Assembly (NCBI GenBank): GCA_007845485.1
Contig: SDRW01000001.1
Coordinates: 62,001 to 126,000 of the forward strand
DNA length: 64,000 nt
Origin: TM7 phylum sp. oral taxon 348
GTDB taxonomy: Bacteria > Patescibacteriota > Saccharimonadia > Saccharimonadales > Saccharimonadaceae
Direction: 5' to 3'
Shown: positions 48,689 to 60,212 of the stretch, piece by piece
Layout of the letters: every line of letters starts with the position of its first letter
Numbering within the stretch: position 1 is the stretch's first letter
The notes under the pieces: generated by a model
The model's input: only the letters and a program-made list of their open reading frames with translations
What the model was told of the DNA's origin: nothing
The model's database searches: none
Program-made: the position numbers and the translations under genes

Positions 48689-49660
48689 TTAATTTAGCAT
48701 ATATATATGCAGTTCGTCAACTACTTTAATCGCTGACTCGAATATAGCAGCATCAATCAATTTTCCCTCTTCAATATAATCGGTCAGTTTTGGTAACATA
48801 TGCAAACTTGCCCAATTGATAATCTGATTTGACGTTGGTTTTCGCTTGGCAAGTAATCTCTCAAACGATGGACGCATATCATTAACAGTTGAACGAGGCT
48901 TTCCAGTAAGTTGAGGACTTAAGTATCCTCCACCAATTGTACGGCTAGCAATACAATAAGCTAAAAGCTCGTTATATACCGAGCGCCACGTATAGCCAGG
49001 CGGAGACACAAGTTTTTTTGGAAGGATAAACTTCTCGTACGAAGATCTACCCGCTTCTTGAAATAATTTTGATTGCTGAATTAGTCCATGCGCATACTCG
49101 TGAAGTATGACGATTCTGACAGCCTCTTTTTTCTGGTCATTAAATGAATAATGTGGTCGTAGGAGTATAAAGTTGCTACTACTGATTTTATGTCCAGCAG
49201 GGCCACTTGCTTCTGGGCGTGGCGGTAACAGAAATACAGTACTATCCTGTACAGCCTGCCTATCCAACCCCAGAAAAACAGCTATTTTTTGCAACTGTGG
49301 ATACAGATCATTATATGAAAAATCATTTATAGCATTACGCCACATAACAAGGTTCTCATGACAATCTTGCCAAATACTATCAAATCTATCCATAAGAGGA
49401 GCAGAAATATGAGCAATTAAACGGAGGTTTTTGTTATCAAATTTTTCACTATATAGCTTTCGCAAAATATCATAAGGATTAGAGTCTGACTGTATAATAG
49501 CGCGCACTTGCGACAGAATAGGCTCGTCGGCGGGTTGAATGACATGGCGGTAATACGTAAATAATGGATACTCAAACGCATATGACTTATCCCATTTAGA
49601 CACCGTCTGTAGCCAGTAAAAGAACGCTACATTTTTATTAAGAGTTGCCACTATATTCAT
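48689..49660 (-). CDS. Zincin-type metallopeptidase-like protein
   Basis: 323 aa, no signal peptide apparent. VILHEYAHGL (about residues 188-197) gives an HExxH zinc motif, and the downstream YNELLAYCIASR has a Glu in a position that could be the third ligand (gluzincin style). The N-terminal half is helical with many aromatics. TAAAAT lies exactly 7 nt before the ATG, so the transcript is probably leaderless. It precedes the 34-residue acidic peptide gene and lies just downstream of a structured RNA with terminator. Family not recognised beyond the zincin motif. Confidence 0.75.
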   Translation of the reverse strand: MNIVATLNKNVAFFYWLQTVSKWDKSYAFEYPLFTYYRHVIQPADEPILSQVRAIIQSDSNPYDILRKLYSEKFDNKNLRLIAHISAPLMDRFDSIWQDCHENLVMWRNAINDFSYNDLYPQLQKIAVFLGLDRQAVQDSTVFLLPPRPEASGPAGHKISSSNFILLRPHYSFNDQKKEAVRIVILHEYAHGLIQQSKLFQEAGRSSYEKFILPKKLVSPPGYTWRSVYNELLAYCIASRTIGGGYLSPQLTGKPRSTVNDMRPSFERLLAKRKPTSNQIINWASLHMLPKLTDYIEEGKLIDAAIFESAIKVVDELHIYMLN

Positions 49661-49734
49661 TTACTCAATTTTATCAACTATTCTATCAATTAACCAGTTC
49701 ATAAAGATAAAATAACATCTAGAAAGATTTAATA

Positions 49735-49850
49735 ATAAAAAATCGCCACGTTCTATAGTGGCGATTTACGCTGTTACGCGCCCACCCGGGGCACGGTTGT
49801 TGATTTATGTTTGTTTTTGCAACAGGGCGGCCCCATTGCGTACCAGCTTA
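49735..49850 (-). ncRNA. Pseudoknot-capable structured RNA with intrinsic terminator
   Basis: Minus strand. P1 GCTGGTACGC (49847-49838) with GCGTAACAGC (49779-49770), 10 bp with one G-A mismatch; P2 GGGGC (49834-49830) with GCCCC (49792-49788) and TGTTG (49824-49820) with CAACA (49802-49798). The 5-nt internal loop CGCCC (49829-49825) can pair with GGGTG (49787-49783) outside P2, forming a pseudoknot. An intrinsic terminator AAATCGCCAC/GTGGCGATTT plus T-run (49767-49735) follows. Either an independent small RNA or a riboswitch-like leader of the metallopeptidase gene. Confidence 0.6.
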
Positions 49851-49856
49851 TACTTG

Positions 49857-49885
49857 ATTATGCACCAATTAAGTATAAAACACAA
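49857..49885 (-). promoter_or_regulatory. Promoter for the structured RNA
   Basis: TTGTGT (49885-49880), 17-nt spacer, CATAAT (49862-49857) on the minus strand. The predicted transcription start, about 49850, is just before P1 of the structured RNA. The remaining gene-free part, 49890-50027, is A/T-rich and shows nothing further. Confidence 0.6.
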
Positions 49886-50027
49886 GCGCTATAAATTATC
49901 AAAATGGTTTAAATTTTACACACTTATGAATAACCTCAATCGCCAGTCCTATTAATAATGAGAAATAATTTATATTTTTGACTTTCTCTATATGTTCATA
50001 TAGTGAATTTTATTACTATCTTAACAA

Positions 50028-50603
50028 TTACAAGTCATCACGGGCAGTAAACCATTCACCGAATTTCTGCCAATGCTGAAAATGGTCAGGGTTAATCTCC
50101 GTGCCGTCATGGCGGAGCGCAAACTCTTCAGTAATCGTTAACCCGCCACTATCCTCCATTGATACAACCTGATTCATTGACGTTCCTTCGCCGCGCGGCT
50201 CGTTTATAAACACGCCAGTTTGATCAGATATAAATAACTTTAATTGCTCGCCATCAAAGTACGCCACGACGTCATGCAATATAATTCTCCGATCATTTTT
50301 ATCTTTCATCAAAGCCAAAAAATCTTCAGCCGTAAACCAATTAGCAACATCCTTCATGTAACCGCCCGGGAAACCGCCGAGTACTGGAATTTCCCAGCTA
50401 CTATCGTTAACCACGACTGGCTGGCCCGCTTTTTCATACGCCGACTTAACTTTTGCTTCGGTAATTTTCAGCGGATCATGATGCTGGATTTCATCAATGT
50501 CAATTTGCAGCGATTCAACAACGATTTCGTAGTTTTTCAGAACCGACTTGGCTTCTTCAAGTTTATGCGGGTTACCAGTGATAAACGTGATTTTCTTAGA
50601 CAT
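50028..50603 (-). CDS. HAM1/RdgB-like non-canonical purine NTP pyrophosphatase
   Basis: 191 aa. ITFITGNPHKLEEAKSVL is the canonical N-terminal substrate motif (TxNxxKxxE). VNDSSWEIPVLGGFPGGYMKDV corresponds to the family's DDSGL...PG region, with Asp-Ser-Ser-Trp in place of Asp-Ser-Gly-Leu. These enzymes hydrolyse ITP/XTP and prevent their incorporation. Next to a MazG/HisE-like gene, it forms a nucleotide house-cleaning pair. TATAAT-like sequence directly precedes the ATG. Confidence 0.85.
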   Translation of the reverse strand: MSKKITFITGNPHKLEEAKSVLKNYEIVVESLQIDIDEIQHHDPLKITEAKVKSAYEKAGQPVVVNDSSWEIPVLGGFPGGYMKDVANWFTAEDFLALMKDKNDRRIILHDVVAYFDGEQLKLFISDQTGVFINEPRGEGTSMNQVVSMEDSGGLTITEEFALRHDGTEINPDHFQHWQKFGEWFTARDDL

Positions 50604-50626
50604 ATTATTATATTACCAACTTTATC

Positions 50627-51040
50627 TTAATCTTCACCAGGTTTTTCTTCGCGATATTTTTCTGGTTGGGCGCGGAAGATTTTCACCCATCTGCTATCAT
50701 CCGCCAGGTCATGATATTTAATGTAATGTCGTTTGTCAAAGCCGCCCTTATCTTGCTTTTTACGCGCCATTTCCTCCTGAACTTGCTCTATAGAAAAGCC
50801 AAAGTCTTGGCGCAGCGCGTCAACAACTTCCTGCAAATCAGCCAGCTCTTTAAGCGATTCATTACGCTGATTATCGTCCAGCGGGATTTCGTCCGCCTCC
50901 TCATGAATCTTACGAAGCAGTTCGCGGCGAAATTCTTGCTTGTTTAGTTCGCGGTACTCCGTATGTAAAACTTCTTCGTCATCCAGACACTTTTTCACGA
51001 CTTTGTCGCGAACTAATTTTTGTAAATAAAAACGTACCAT
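50627..51040 (-). CDS. MazG/HisE-like nucleotide pyrophosphohydrolase (COG4997 type)
   Basis: 137 aa. N-terminal FYLQKLVRDKVVKKCLDDEE is typical of the 'phosphoribosyl-ATP pyrophosphohydrolase-like' house-cleaning group. The metal-binding EExxE...ELxDxxE pattern is in IHEEADEI and LKELADLQEVVDAL. The final ~40 residues (KQDKGGFDKRHYIKYH) match the family tail. It probably hydrolyses abnormal NTPs. Stands just upstream of the HAM1-like gene. Confidence 0.85.
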   Translation of the reverse strand: MVRFYLQKLVRDKVVKKCLDDEEVLHTEYRELNKQEFRRELLRKIHEEADEIPLDDNQRNESLKELADLQEVVDALRQDFGFSIEQVQEEMARKKQDKGGFDKRHYIKYHDLADDSRWVKIFRAQPEKYREEKPGED

Positions 51041-51053
51041 AACATTCTCCTTT

Positions 51054-51659
51054 TTATACCTGATCTATCTCGCGTATCAGCCGCCGAAGAATCATCACCA
51101 TATAAAGCCCATATCCAGCCGTTGCCAGCGCGCCGCCAATACCACTCACAGCATACGCCATCTGCCACGAAGCATTCGTTGTCAAGGCGATATAGAACGC
51201 CGCAAGTGCCGCGACAATTGCCAAAGGCGCTAGGCAATAATCAATCGTGCGATGAAAAATCTTCGCTTGCGGTACGAAATGCATACCAATAATCAACGTC
51301 AGCGCCGGCATGATATACCGCTGCAAGCTAAACACGGCCAATAATATAATGATAATCCACAGCGGAATATACGTCAACGCGCTGAGTATCTGCATTTGCT
51401 TGCCAATCCTGTTTACTTCTGGCGTTGGCTTTGGTTGCGGTAATTGTGCCACTGCACGCACAGCACTCACGCCATGAAAAATCAGCCAGCCCGCATATAC
51501 AACAAGCAGTGCAAAAACAGCCCAACCGATCAAGCCCCACGCCAACCCGAACCATACGGCATAGATCAGCATGAAGACGGCCATCAGAATAGGGAACGGG
51601 GCGCTGCTTTTTGCCGCGATAATTGCTTCGGAGGTTTTTGCTGATCCTTGGACTGTCAT
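51054..51659 (-). CDS. Integral membrane protein, about five helices
   Basis: 201 aa with hydrophobic segments at about 22-40, 42-62, 93-112, 115-135, 142-160 and 165-190. A short Pro/Lys cytoplasmic loop (LPQPKPTPEVNR) separates the first pair from the rest. It follows ligA by 9 nt on the same strand. No family recognised. Confidence 0.72.
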   Translation of the reverse strand: MTVQGSAKTSEAIIAAKSSAPFPILMAVFMLIYAVWFGLAWGLIGWAVFALLVVYAGWLIFHGVSAVRAVAQLPQPKPTPEVNRIGKQMQILSALTYIPLWIIIILLAVFSLQRYIMPALTLIIGMHFVPQAKIFHRTIDYCLAPLAIVAALAAFYIALTTNASWQMAYAVSGIGGALATAGYGLYMVMILRRLIREIDQV

Positions 51660-51668
51660 ATATTTCTC

Positions 51669-54821
<3,153 letters not shown>

Positions 54822-54825
<4 letters not shown>

Positions 54826-55697
54826 AATTTGTCTGCATTCTTTCGAAGTCTAGCAATTCGATCCTCTAGTGGCGGATGAGTGCTAAACATATTACTTAGA
54901 AAACCAGATTTAAGCGGGTTATTAAAGAATAAATGAGCTGTAGCTGTATTTTGATTACGCATAGGTTGAGTATGATCTCGCAATTTCTCAAGTGCACTGG
55001 CTAGGCCTTCTGGATGCCTAGTTGTCATTGCACCAGTAGCATCAGCTAGATATTCACGCTGACGACTTACAGCCATTTGCACTAAAAATGCTGCAAATGG
55101 AGCTAGTATCACTAATATAATGCCTATAATTAAAACTACTGGATGAACATTACGATCACGATCGTTACTAAAAAACATCATCCGCAATGCTAAATCAGAT
55201 AAAGCACCAATAGCACTAACTAATCCAAATGCAATCATAGATACACGAATATCATAATTCTTAATATGAGCCATTTCGTGAGCTAAAACACCTTCAAGTT
55301 CTTGGTCGTTCATAATATCCAATAATCCAGTAGTTGCCGCTACTAGAGCATGTTGTGGATCACGACCAGTCGCGAAAGCGTTAGGAGCTGGGTCATCAAT
55401 AATATAGACCTTCGGCATAGGCAAACCTTCAGTTATAGCTAGATTTTCAACAATTCTATACATACGAGGATTATCAGACTTCTCGATTTCTTGCGCACCT
55501 GTTGACATTACAGCTAATTTTGATGCTAAGAAATATTGAATCAAAGCATAAAATAATGCACCACCAACAATCCAAGGTGTAATTGATGAATTTCCATATA
55601 TAGAACTTAGTAAATAACCTATTCCACCTATTATGCCAACGAACACCGTCATTATAATGACGGTGTTACGTTTATTGGCTGCTATAGCGTTATACAT
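54822..55697 (-). CDS. htpX: HtpX-like M48 membrane metalloprotease
   Basis: 291 aa. Two N-terminal helices; DDPAPNAFATG before the zinc motif VLAHEMAHIKNYD (HExxH, about residues 140-146); two further helices; then SRQREYLADATGA with the third ligand Glu. HtpX degrades damaged membrane proteins. LemA precedes it by 17 nt, a frequent pairing in bacteria. Family-typical length and complete motifs. Confidence 0.95.
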
Positions 55698-55714
55698 AAT
55701 GCAGCGACCCTTAG

Positions 55715-56272
55715 TTAGAACTGTACATCTACAGGCTTTTCAATAGATTCACGATCTTCAACTTCAAAGAATTCGCGCTCTTTAAAACCTAACATATTCG
55801 CAAAAATATTATTTGGGAATAACTTAATTTTGGTATTTAGATCGCGCACACCGCCATTATAAAAACGGCGAGAAGCCTGAATCTTATCTTCTGTATCAAC
55901 AAGCTCGGCCTGAAGCTCACTAAAATTCTGATTGGCTTTCAAATCTGGGTAACTCTCAGCTACTGCAAACAGACTCTTTAAAGCTCCTTCAAGCTGGTTT
56001 TCAGCCTCAGCAGTTTCTTTAACACCCTTAGCATCCATAATTGCGCTACGAGCCTTTGTGACTTCTTCAAATACGCCCTTTTCGTGAGCAGCATAACCCT
56101 TTACAGTATTTACAAGATTTGGAATCAAATCTGCTCGACGCTTAAGCTGAACTGTTATGTCGCTCCAAGCTTCATCTACACGAATTTTGAGAGTAACCAA
56201 TCCGTTGTAAGTCATCCATACAAACAAACCAACTACAACTACTATACCTAAAATTATATACAATACTGTCAT
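55715..56272 (-). CDS. lemA: LemA-family protein
   Basis: 185 aa. One N-terminal transmembrane helix (about 1-22), then the LemA helical bundle: [48 protein letters not shown], and [21 protein letters not shown]. Family function is poorly known; it is often next to HtpX, as here. Surface orientation is expected for the bundle. Confidence 0.95.
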   Translation of the reverse strand: MTVLYIILGIVVVVGLFVWMTYNGLVTLKIRVDEAWSDITVQLKRRADLIPNLVNTVKGYAAHEKGVFEEVTKARSAIMDAKGVKETAEAENQLEGALKSLFAVAESYPDLKANQNFSELQAELVDTEDKIQASRRFYNGGVRDLNTKIKLFPNNIFANMLGFKEREFFEVEDRESIEKPVDVQF

Positions 56273-56395
56273 CTAAATCCCTTCCATATCAATTTATATA
56301 TTAATATTATATATGCTTTTTAAACAAAAGGCTACATTTTATTCAATATTAAAACTATTTATAGACAATCATAATTATAGTACAATATCCAATAT

Positions 56396-56470
56396 GCGAG
56401 TATCGTATAGTGGCTATTATATATGCTTCCCAAGCATGAGATGAGGGTTCGATTCCCTCTACTCGCACCA
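56396..56470 (+). tRNA. tRNA-Gly (CCC anticodon)
   Basis: 75 nt with encoded CCA. Acceptor GCGAGTA/TACTCGC; anticodon loop TTCCCAA (CCC); T-loop GGTTCGATTCC. Discriminator base is A73 rather than the usual bacterial U73 for glycine tRNAs. Confidence 0.95.
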
Positions 56471-56498
56471 ATTCAGCTATATTCCCAGGTAATTTAAA

Positions 56499-56521
56499 TC
56501 CCCACAATTATATTGTGGGGA
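56499..56521 (-). terminator. Intrinsic terminator after the 106-aa membrane protein
   Basis: TCCCCACAA/TTGTGGGGA, 9-bp perfect stem with 5-nt loop, followed on the minus strand by TTTAAATT. It also lies after tRNA-Gly(CCC) on the plus strand. Confidence 0.75.
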
Positions 56522-56535
56522 ATGTTGATTGTAAA

Positions 56536-56856
56536 CTATTTTCCAGGAGGAGTGACTGAATATTTATCAAAGAAGTCTAGCCAGACCTTATCCTCGTCCC
56601 TCTTAATATCTTGACTGAAAAACTTACTATAAATTAGTAAAACAATTCCAACAATCAACAGCACAACGAGAATAGCATTATAAATAAATCCGAAACCCTC
56701 CAAATACAGCACAGCATTGACAATTTCAATATAAGCCATAATACACATAGTGATAAAAATCGTAACCGCAATTCGAGATTGAATGACAGATGCGTCTTTA
56801 TCAATCTTATAATCATCGATTATTTTAGAGGCTTCATCATTTATTTGAGATTCCAT
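56536..56856 (-). CDS. Small membrane protein, two helices
   Basis: 106 aa. Polar N-terminus (NDEASKIIDDYKIDKDASVI), two transmembrane helices (about 27-48 and 55-77) and an acidic cytoplasmic tail (SQDIKRDEDKVWLDFFDKYS). No recognised family. Flanked by tRNA genes on the other strand. Confidence 0.7.
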   Translation of the reverse strand: MESQINDEASKIIDDYKIDKDASVIQSRIAVTIFITMCIMAYIEIVNAVLYLEGFGFIYNAILVVLLIVGIVLLIYSKFFSQDIKRDEDKVWLDFFDKYSVTPPGK

Positions 56857-57049
56857 AAAGACACCTTCTTAAAGTACCTAGATCCGATCTTAGTACATAC
56901 GATATATGTACATTAATAGTCTATTTCAACTTTCTATATTATATACATTTTATAGATTATGTCAATGATATGGGTTTCTGTTGTATACTCAAGCTATTGA
57001 CTTATTTAAAATGGATTTGCTATAATACGTAAGTAATTCAATTATTTAT

Positions 57050-57125
57050 GCGGGTTTAGCTCAGTTGTTAGAGCGCTTCCTTGCCATGGAAGAGGCCAGG
57101 AGTTAGAGTCTCCTAACCCGCACCA
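57050..57125 (+). tRNA. tRNA-Gly (GCC anticodon) with altered D- and T-loops
   Basis: 76 nt with CCA. Acceptor GCGGGTT/AACCCGC and anticodon stem CTTCC/GGAAG with loop TTGCCAT are regular. The D-loop reads AGTTGTTA (only one G where G18G19 is universal) and the T-loop TTAGAGT (A where C56 is universal). G19-C56 is thus replaced by U19-A56, which can still pair. Confidence 0.9.
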
Positions 57126-57399
57126 ATGAATTTGGTACCGTAAATAATTCATGATTTTGTTAAGTAGACGTTTAGGCGTCTTTTTGTTTTTTATAAAGCT
57201 CACTTTACACCTTAGTTTTTTGTAACACAATGCCTTAATTGTTTACTAGATTCAATTCAATAAAAAATCTATTGATACTTGCATTAATCTATAAAATAAT
57301 TTCTAAATAATTGGTCTATCTTACCTTGAATATTAATCGCACTAGTCCTATAAGTCTAAATTTTAAAACCTGATATAAAATCAGGATTTTAATCAATGA
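57126..57399. other. Gene-free stretch with the tRNA-Gly(GCC) terminator
   Basis: AGACG-TTTAGG-CGTCT followed by TTTTG (57166-57186) is a short intrinsic terminator for the tRNA. A second hairpin AAAACCTGA/TCAGGATTTT at about 57365-57390 can end the minus-strand tRNA-Phe transcript. Nothing else is recognisable. Confidence 0.6.
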
Positions 57400-57475
57400 T
57401 GGTGGCTCCTCCCAGACTTGAACTGGGGACACAAGGCTCTTCAGGCCTCTGCTCTACCAACTGAGCTAAAGAGCC
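57400..57475 (-). tRNA. tRNA-Phe (GAA anticodon)
   Basis: 76 nt with CCA. Acceptor GGCTCTT/AGGAGCC, D-loop AGTTGGTA, anticodon loop CTGAAGA, T-loop TTCAAGT: all standard. It is the substrate for the PheST enzyme encoded in this window. Confidence 0.95.
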
Positions 57476-57576
57476 ACATCTAGAACAATTTTACCTTAAA
57501 TACCCAAAAACTACAAGTGCCGTGCTTATTGTAATATATCTCAATACTATTTATATGTGATATAATTATGATGCGT

Positions 57577-57650
57577 GGCGCCTTGGCGGAGTGGTTACGC
57601 AGCGGTCTGCAAAACCGCGTACACCGGTTCAAATCCGGTAGGTGCCTCCA
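57577..57650 (+). tRNA. tRNA-Cys (GCA anticodon)
   Basis: 74 nt with CCA. Acceptor GGCGCCT/AGGTGCC, anticodon loop CTGCAAA, T-loop GGTTCAAATCC. Only 6 nt separate its end from the start codon of the next protein gene. Confidence 0.95.
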
Positions 57651-57656
57651 CTATTT

Positions 57657-58214
57657 ATGAAAGCATTAGTTATAGCCGATAGAAATCCAACAATAGACTT
57701 AATCGAAACAGTCAAGAATGAAAATGTTAACTTAATAATTTCTTTAGGTGATTTTGCAAGAGAAGAACTACTACAGCTATCATTGATTAACAGTATTCCA
57801 AAGATAGGTGTATATGGTAATCATTGTAGTGGCACTTACATGCCAGAAATTGGTATGTGGGATATGCATTGTAAAATATGGCGATATAATGGCTTTTCCT
57901 TTGGGGGATTCGGCGGATGTGTACGCTATAAATCATCACCCTACGCTGTAATGTTTACTCAAGAAGAAGCTACGAACTTAACAGCCAGCTTCCCTTACGT
58001 TGACATATTCATAACCCATTGCCCGCCGCGAGGTGTTAATGATGAAGAAGAGTTAGCTCATCAAGGCTGGGATTGGTTACGGGATTACGTTTTGAAAAGA
58101 AAGCCAAAAATACTATTACACGGACACACTTATCCAACTGAAGATAATATAGTTAAAAAACTTGGTAGTACAAAGATTGAATACATTCATGGCTGGAAAA
58201 TAATTAATCTTTAG
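57657..58214 (+). CDS. Calcineurin-like metallophosphoesterase with altered DxH motif
   Basis: 185 aa from ATG 57657 (MKALVIADRN); an upstream in-frame ATG (57642) lies inside tRNA-Cys and is rejected. YfcE/MJ0936-like layout: VIADRN in place of the DxH motif (the His position is Asn), LGDF, VYGNHC (GNHD/E variant), ITHCPP, and LLHGHTYP. The other metal-binding His residues are present, so metal binding may be partly retained. It has no room for a promoter or ribosome site after tRNA-Cys and is likely expressed by read-through. Confidence 0.82.
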   Translation: MKALVIADRNPTIDLIETVKNENVNLIISLGDFAREELLQLSLINSIPKIGVYGNHCSGTYMPEIGMWDMHCKIWRYNGFSFGGFGGCVRYKSSPYAVMFTQEEATNLTASFPYVDIFITHCPPRGVNDEEELAHQGWDWLRDYVLKRKPKILLHGHTYPTEDNIVKKLGSTKIEYIHGWKIINL

Positions 58215-58293
58215 GCTAACTAGTTTACTTTTTAACTCATCAGTATTAAAATATATATACGTGCAATATGCACGAGTTTAAATTATAAACTAT

Positions 58294-58381
58294 GCGCGAG
58301 TGGCGGAATTGGTAGACGCGAGGGACTTAAAATCCCTTGGATGAATAATCCGTGCGGGTTCGATTCCCGCCTTGCGCACCA
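58294..58381 (+). tRNA. tRNA-Leu (TAA anticodon)
   Basis: 88 nt class II tRNA with a long variable arm (TTGGATGAATAATCCG). Acceptor GCGCGAG/CTTGCGC; anticodon loop CTTAAAA; CCA encoded. Confidence 0.95.
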
Positions 58382-58386
58382 AATTG

Positions 58387-58425
58387 GAAAAACTAAAACG
58401 TCGTCCTTGTGGACGGTTTTTTAGT
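58387..58425 (+). terminator. Terminator-like hairpin after tRNA-Leu(TAA)
   Basis: AACTAAAACGTCGTCC-TTGT-GGACGGTTTTTTAGTT: long imperfect stem with a 4-nt loop and an internal T-run. Ends the tRNA transcript before rarA. Confidence 0.75.
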
Positions 58426-58453
58426 TTATAAATTAATGCAGTTTAAATAAGTA

Positions 58454-59656
58454 ATGAATAAAATACCTTTAGCTGAAATTATGAGACCCCAAAAAATAAA
58501 AGATATTATTGGGCAGAGACATCTATTATCCGAGGGTAAAATTCTATATAAAATAATCGAGCAAAAAGAGCCCGTTAGTTTAATTTTATGGGGGCCACCA
58601 GGGTCTGGCAAGACAACTCTAGCTAGAATTATTGCAAAAGAAACTGAAGCTAATTTCATGGAATTAAGCGCAGTAACTAGCGGTAAAAAAGAAATAAATA
58701 ATATTATAGAAATAGCAAGACAAAATTGGAACCTGCAACTCAGAACAGTGCTTTTTGTAGATGAAATTCATAGATTTAGTAAAGTTCAGCAAGATGCTTT
58801 TTTACCACACATTGAATCTGGATTAATTACATTGATAGGGGCTACTACCGAAAATCCAAGCTTTGAAATTATTACCCCATTACTCAGTAGAGTAAAAGTA
58901 ATGGTTCTTAAACCATTAGAAGATGAAGATATAAGTCAAATATTAACTAAAGCAATAGAAAAACTAGGTAAATCTAAGTTAGTTACAAATGAATCAATAG
59001 AGTATTTAGCTCACATTTCAAGTGGAGATGCACGAGTCGCTCTGGGTAGCTTAGAGCTGGTACTTGGAACTAACAAAGGAAAGATTACCCCAGATACCAT
59101 TAACACCGCGCTACAAAAAATCCCGCCAACCTATGATAAAAATGGAAACTATCATTACGATACAATAAGTGCGTTTATAAAATCCATGCGAGGATCAGAC
59201 GTAGAAGCAACCCTTTATTACCTGGCTCGCATGATTAATGCTGGGGAAGATCCAAAGTTTATTGCAAGGCGAATGATTATCTTTGCATCTGAAGATATTG
59301 GTCTTGTTGGCAACGGCGCACTTAGTCTAGCGGTTGCAACATTTCAAGCAGTCGAGAGAGTTGGTTTGCCCGAGGCTAGTTATAATCTATTCCATTGCGC
59401 TACCGCCTTAGCTAGAAGTAATAAATCACGCGAAGTTACAAATCTAATGCATAATGCTCAATCTCTAGTTAAAAAATTCCCAAACAGCCAAATACCCTTA
59501 CATATTAGGAATTCTACATCAGCAATAACTAAAGACTTAGGTTACGGAGAGAACTATAAATGGCAAGCTGGTTTTAAACATGAAAAAGGATTTTTACCAA
59601 AAGAGATATTAGATTACAATTCTAGTCATGGCCAAGATAACGAATCTCAGCATTAG
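58454..59656 (+). CDS. rarA: Replication-associated recombination protein A (RarA/MgsA AAA+ ATPase)
   Basis: 400 aa. AAA+ Walker [14 protein letters not shown] (about 48-60), Walker [17 protein letters not shown], sensor [10 protein letters not shown], then the MgsA-type C-terminal domain ([28 protein letters not shown]). RarA acts at stalled replication forks. The C-terminus converges on and overlaps the minus-strand phosphatase gene by 35 nt (59622-59656). Confidence 0.95.
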   Translation: MNKIPLAEIMRPQKIKDIIGQRHLLSEGKILYKIIEQKEPVSLILWGPPGSGKTTLARIIAKETEANFMELSAVTSGKKEINNIIEIARQNWNLQLRTVLFVDEIHRFSKVQQDAFLPHIESGLITLIGATTENPSFEIITPLLSRVKVMVLKPLEDEDISQILTKAIEKLGKSKLVTNESIEYLAHISSGDARVALGSLELVLGTNKGKITPDTINTALQKIPPTYDKNGNYHYDTISAFIKSMRGSDVEATLYYLARMINAGEDPKFIARRMIIFASEDIGLVGNGALSLAVATFQAVERVGLPEASYNLFHCATALARSNKSREVTNLMHNAQSLVKKFPNSQIPLHIRNSTSAITKDLGYGENYKWQAGFKHEKGFLPKEILDYNSSHGQDNESQH

Positions 59657-60212
59657 CCATAAAAGGAATCTTTGTACAATCTAAAGCAGGATGTATCTTT
59701 TGGTATACTGCCTGTATAGCTTGAAGATTATCGCCGTGCGAAACCAATAATATAGTCTTATTACGATGAAGATTTTCAATACCCTCAATTAAACGGATAG
59801 CTCTATTAGCAACGTTAACGAGATTCTCTACTCCATGTCCATATTCCCTGCCTGTAGAATCTACATGCCATACGTTTGCATATTTTTTATCAGATTCAAA
59901 CTCTAATTCTCCAAAATTACGCTCCCCAAGTTCCGTAGATGCTATTGGGTTAGCAGCGCCTATTGTATCAGCAATTATCTGCGCAGTTTGCATTGCGCTA
60001 GAAAAATCTGATGAATAAATTATAGTTTCAGAACCAAGCCCACAATTTTTGGCAGCCATTTGTGCCTGGCTGATACCTTCTTTACATAAACCATTAACTA
60101 AGCTTTTACCATTTTCTGGCCAAGATATGATTATACCGCGTTCATTTGGAATACTTAAGGCGTGGCGCATTAAGTAATAATCATTTTGTAATTTAGATGG
60201 CATTTTTCGCAT
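59622..60212 (-). CDS. Histidine-phosphatase superfamily protein
   Basis: 196 aa. YLMRHALSIPNERG has the catalytic His in an RHA variant of the RHG motif. SSDFSSAMQTAQIIAD is the second conserved block, and LLVSHGDNLQAIQAVY carries the second His. Such proteins are phosphoglycerate mutase-like or phosphatases with varied substrates; the cofactor-dependent PGM of this window is the separate fusion at 17668. It overlaps typA by 20 nt. Confidence 0.88.
   Translation of the reverse strand: MRKMPSKLQNDYYLMRHALSIPNERGIIISWPENGKSLVNGLCKEGISQAQMAAKNCGLGSETIIYSSDFSSAMQTAQIIADTIGAANPIASTELGERNFGELEFESDKKYANVWHVDSTGREYGHGVENLVNVANRAIRLIEGIENLHRNKTILLVSHGDNLQAIQAVYQKIHPALDCTKIPFMANAEIRYLGHD

Noticed and set aside
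49735-49850. tmRNA, SRP RNA, RNase P RNA or ZTP riboswitch
   Set aside because: None of their conserved cores is present; the CCGCCC element is on the wrong side for a ZTP riboswitch.
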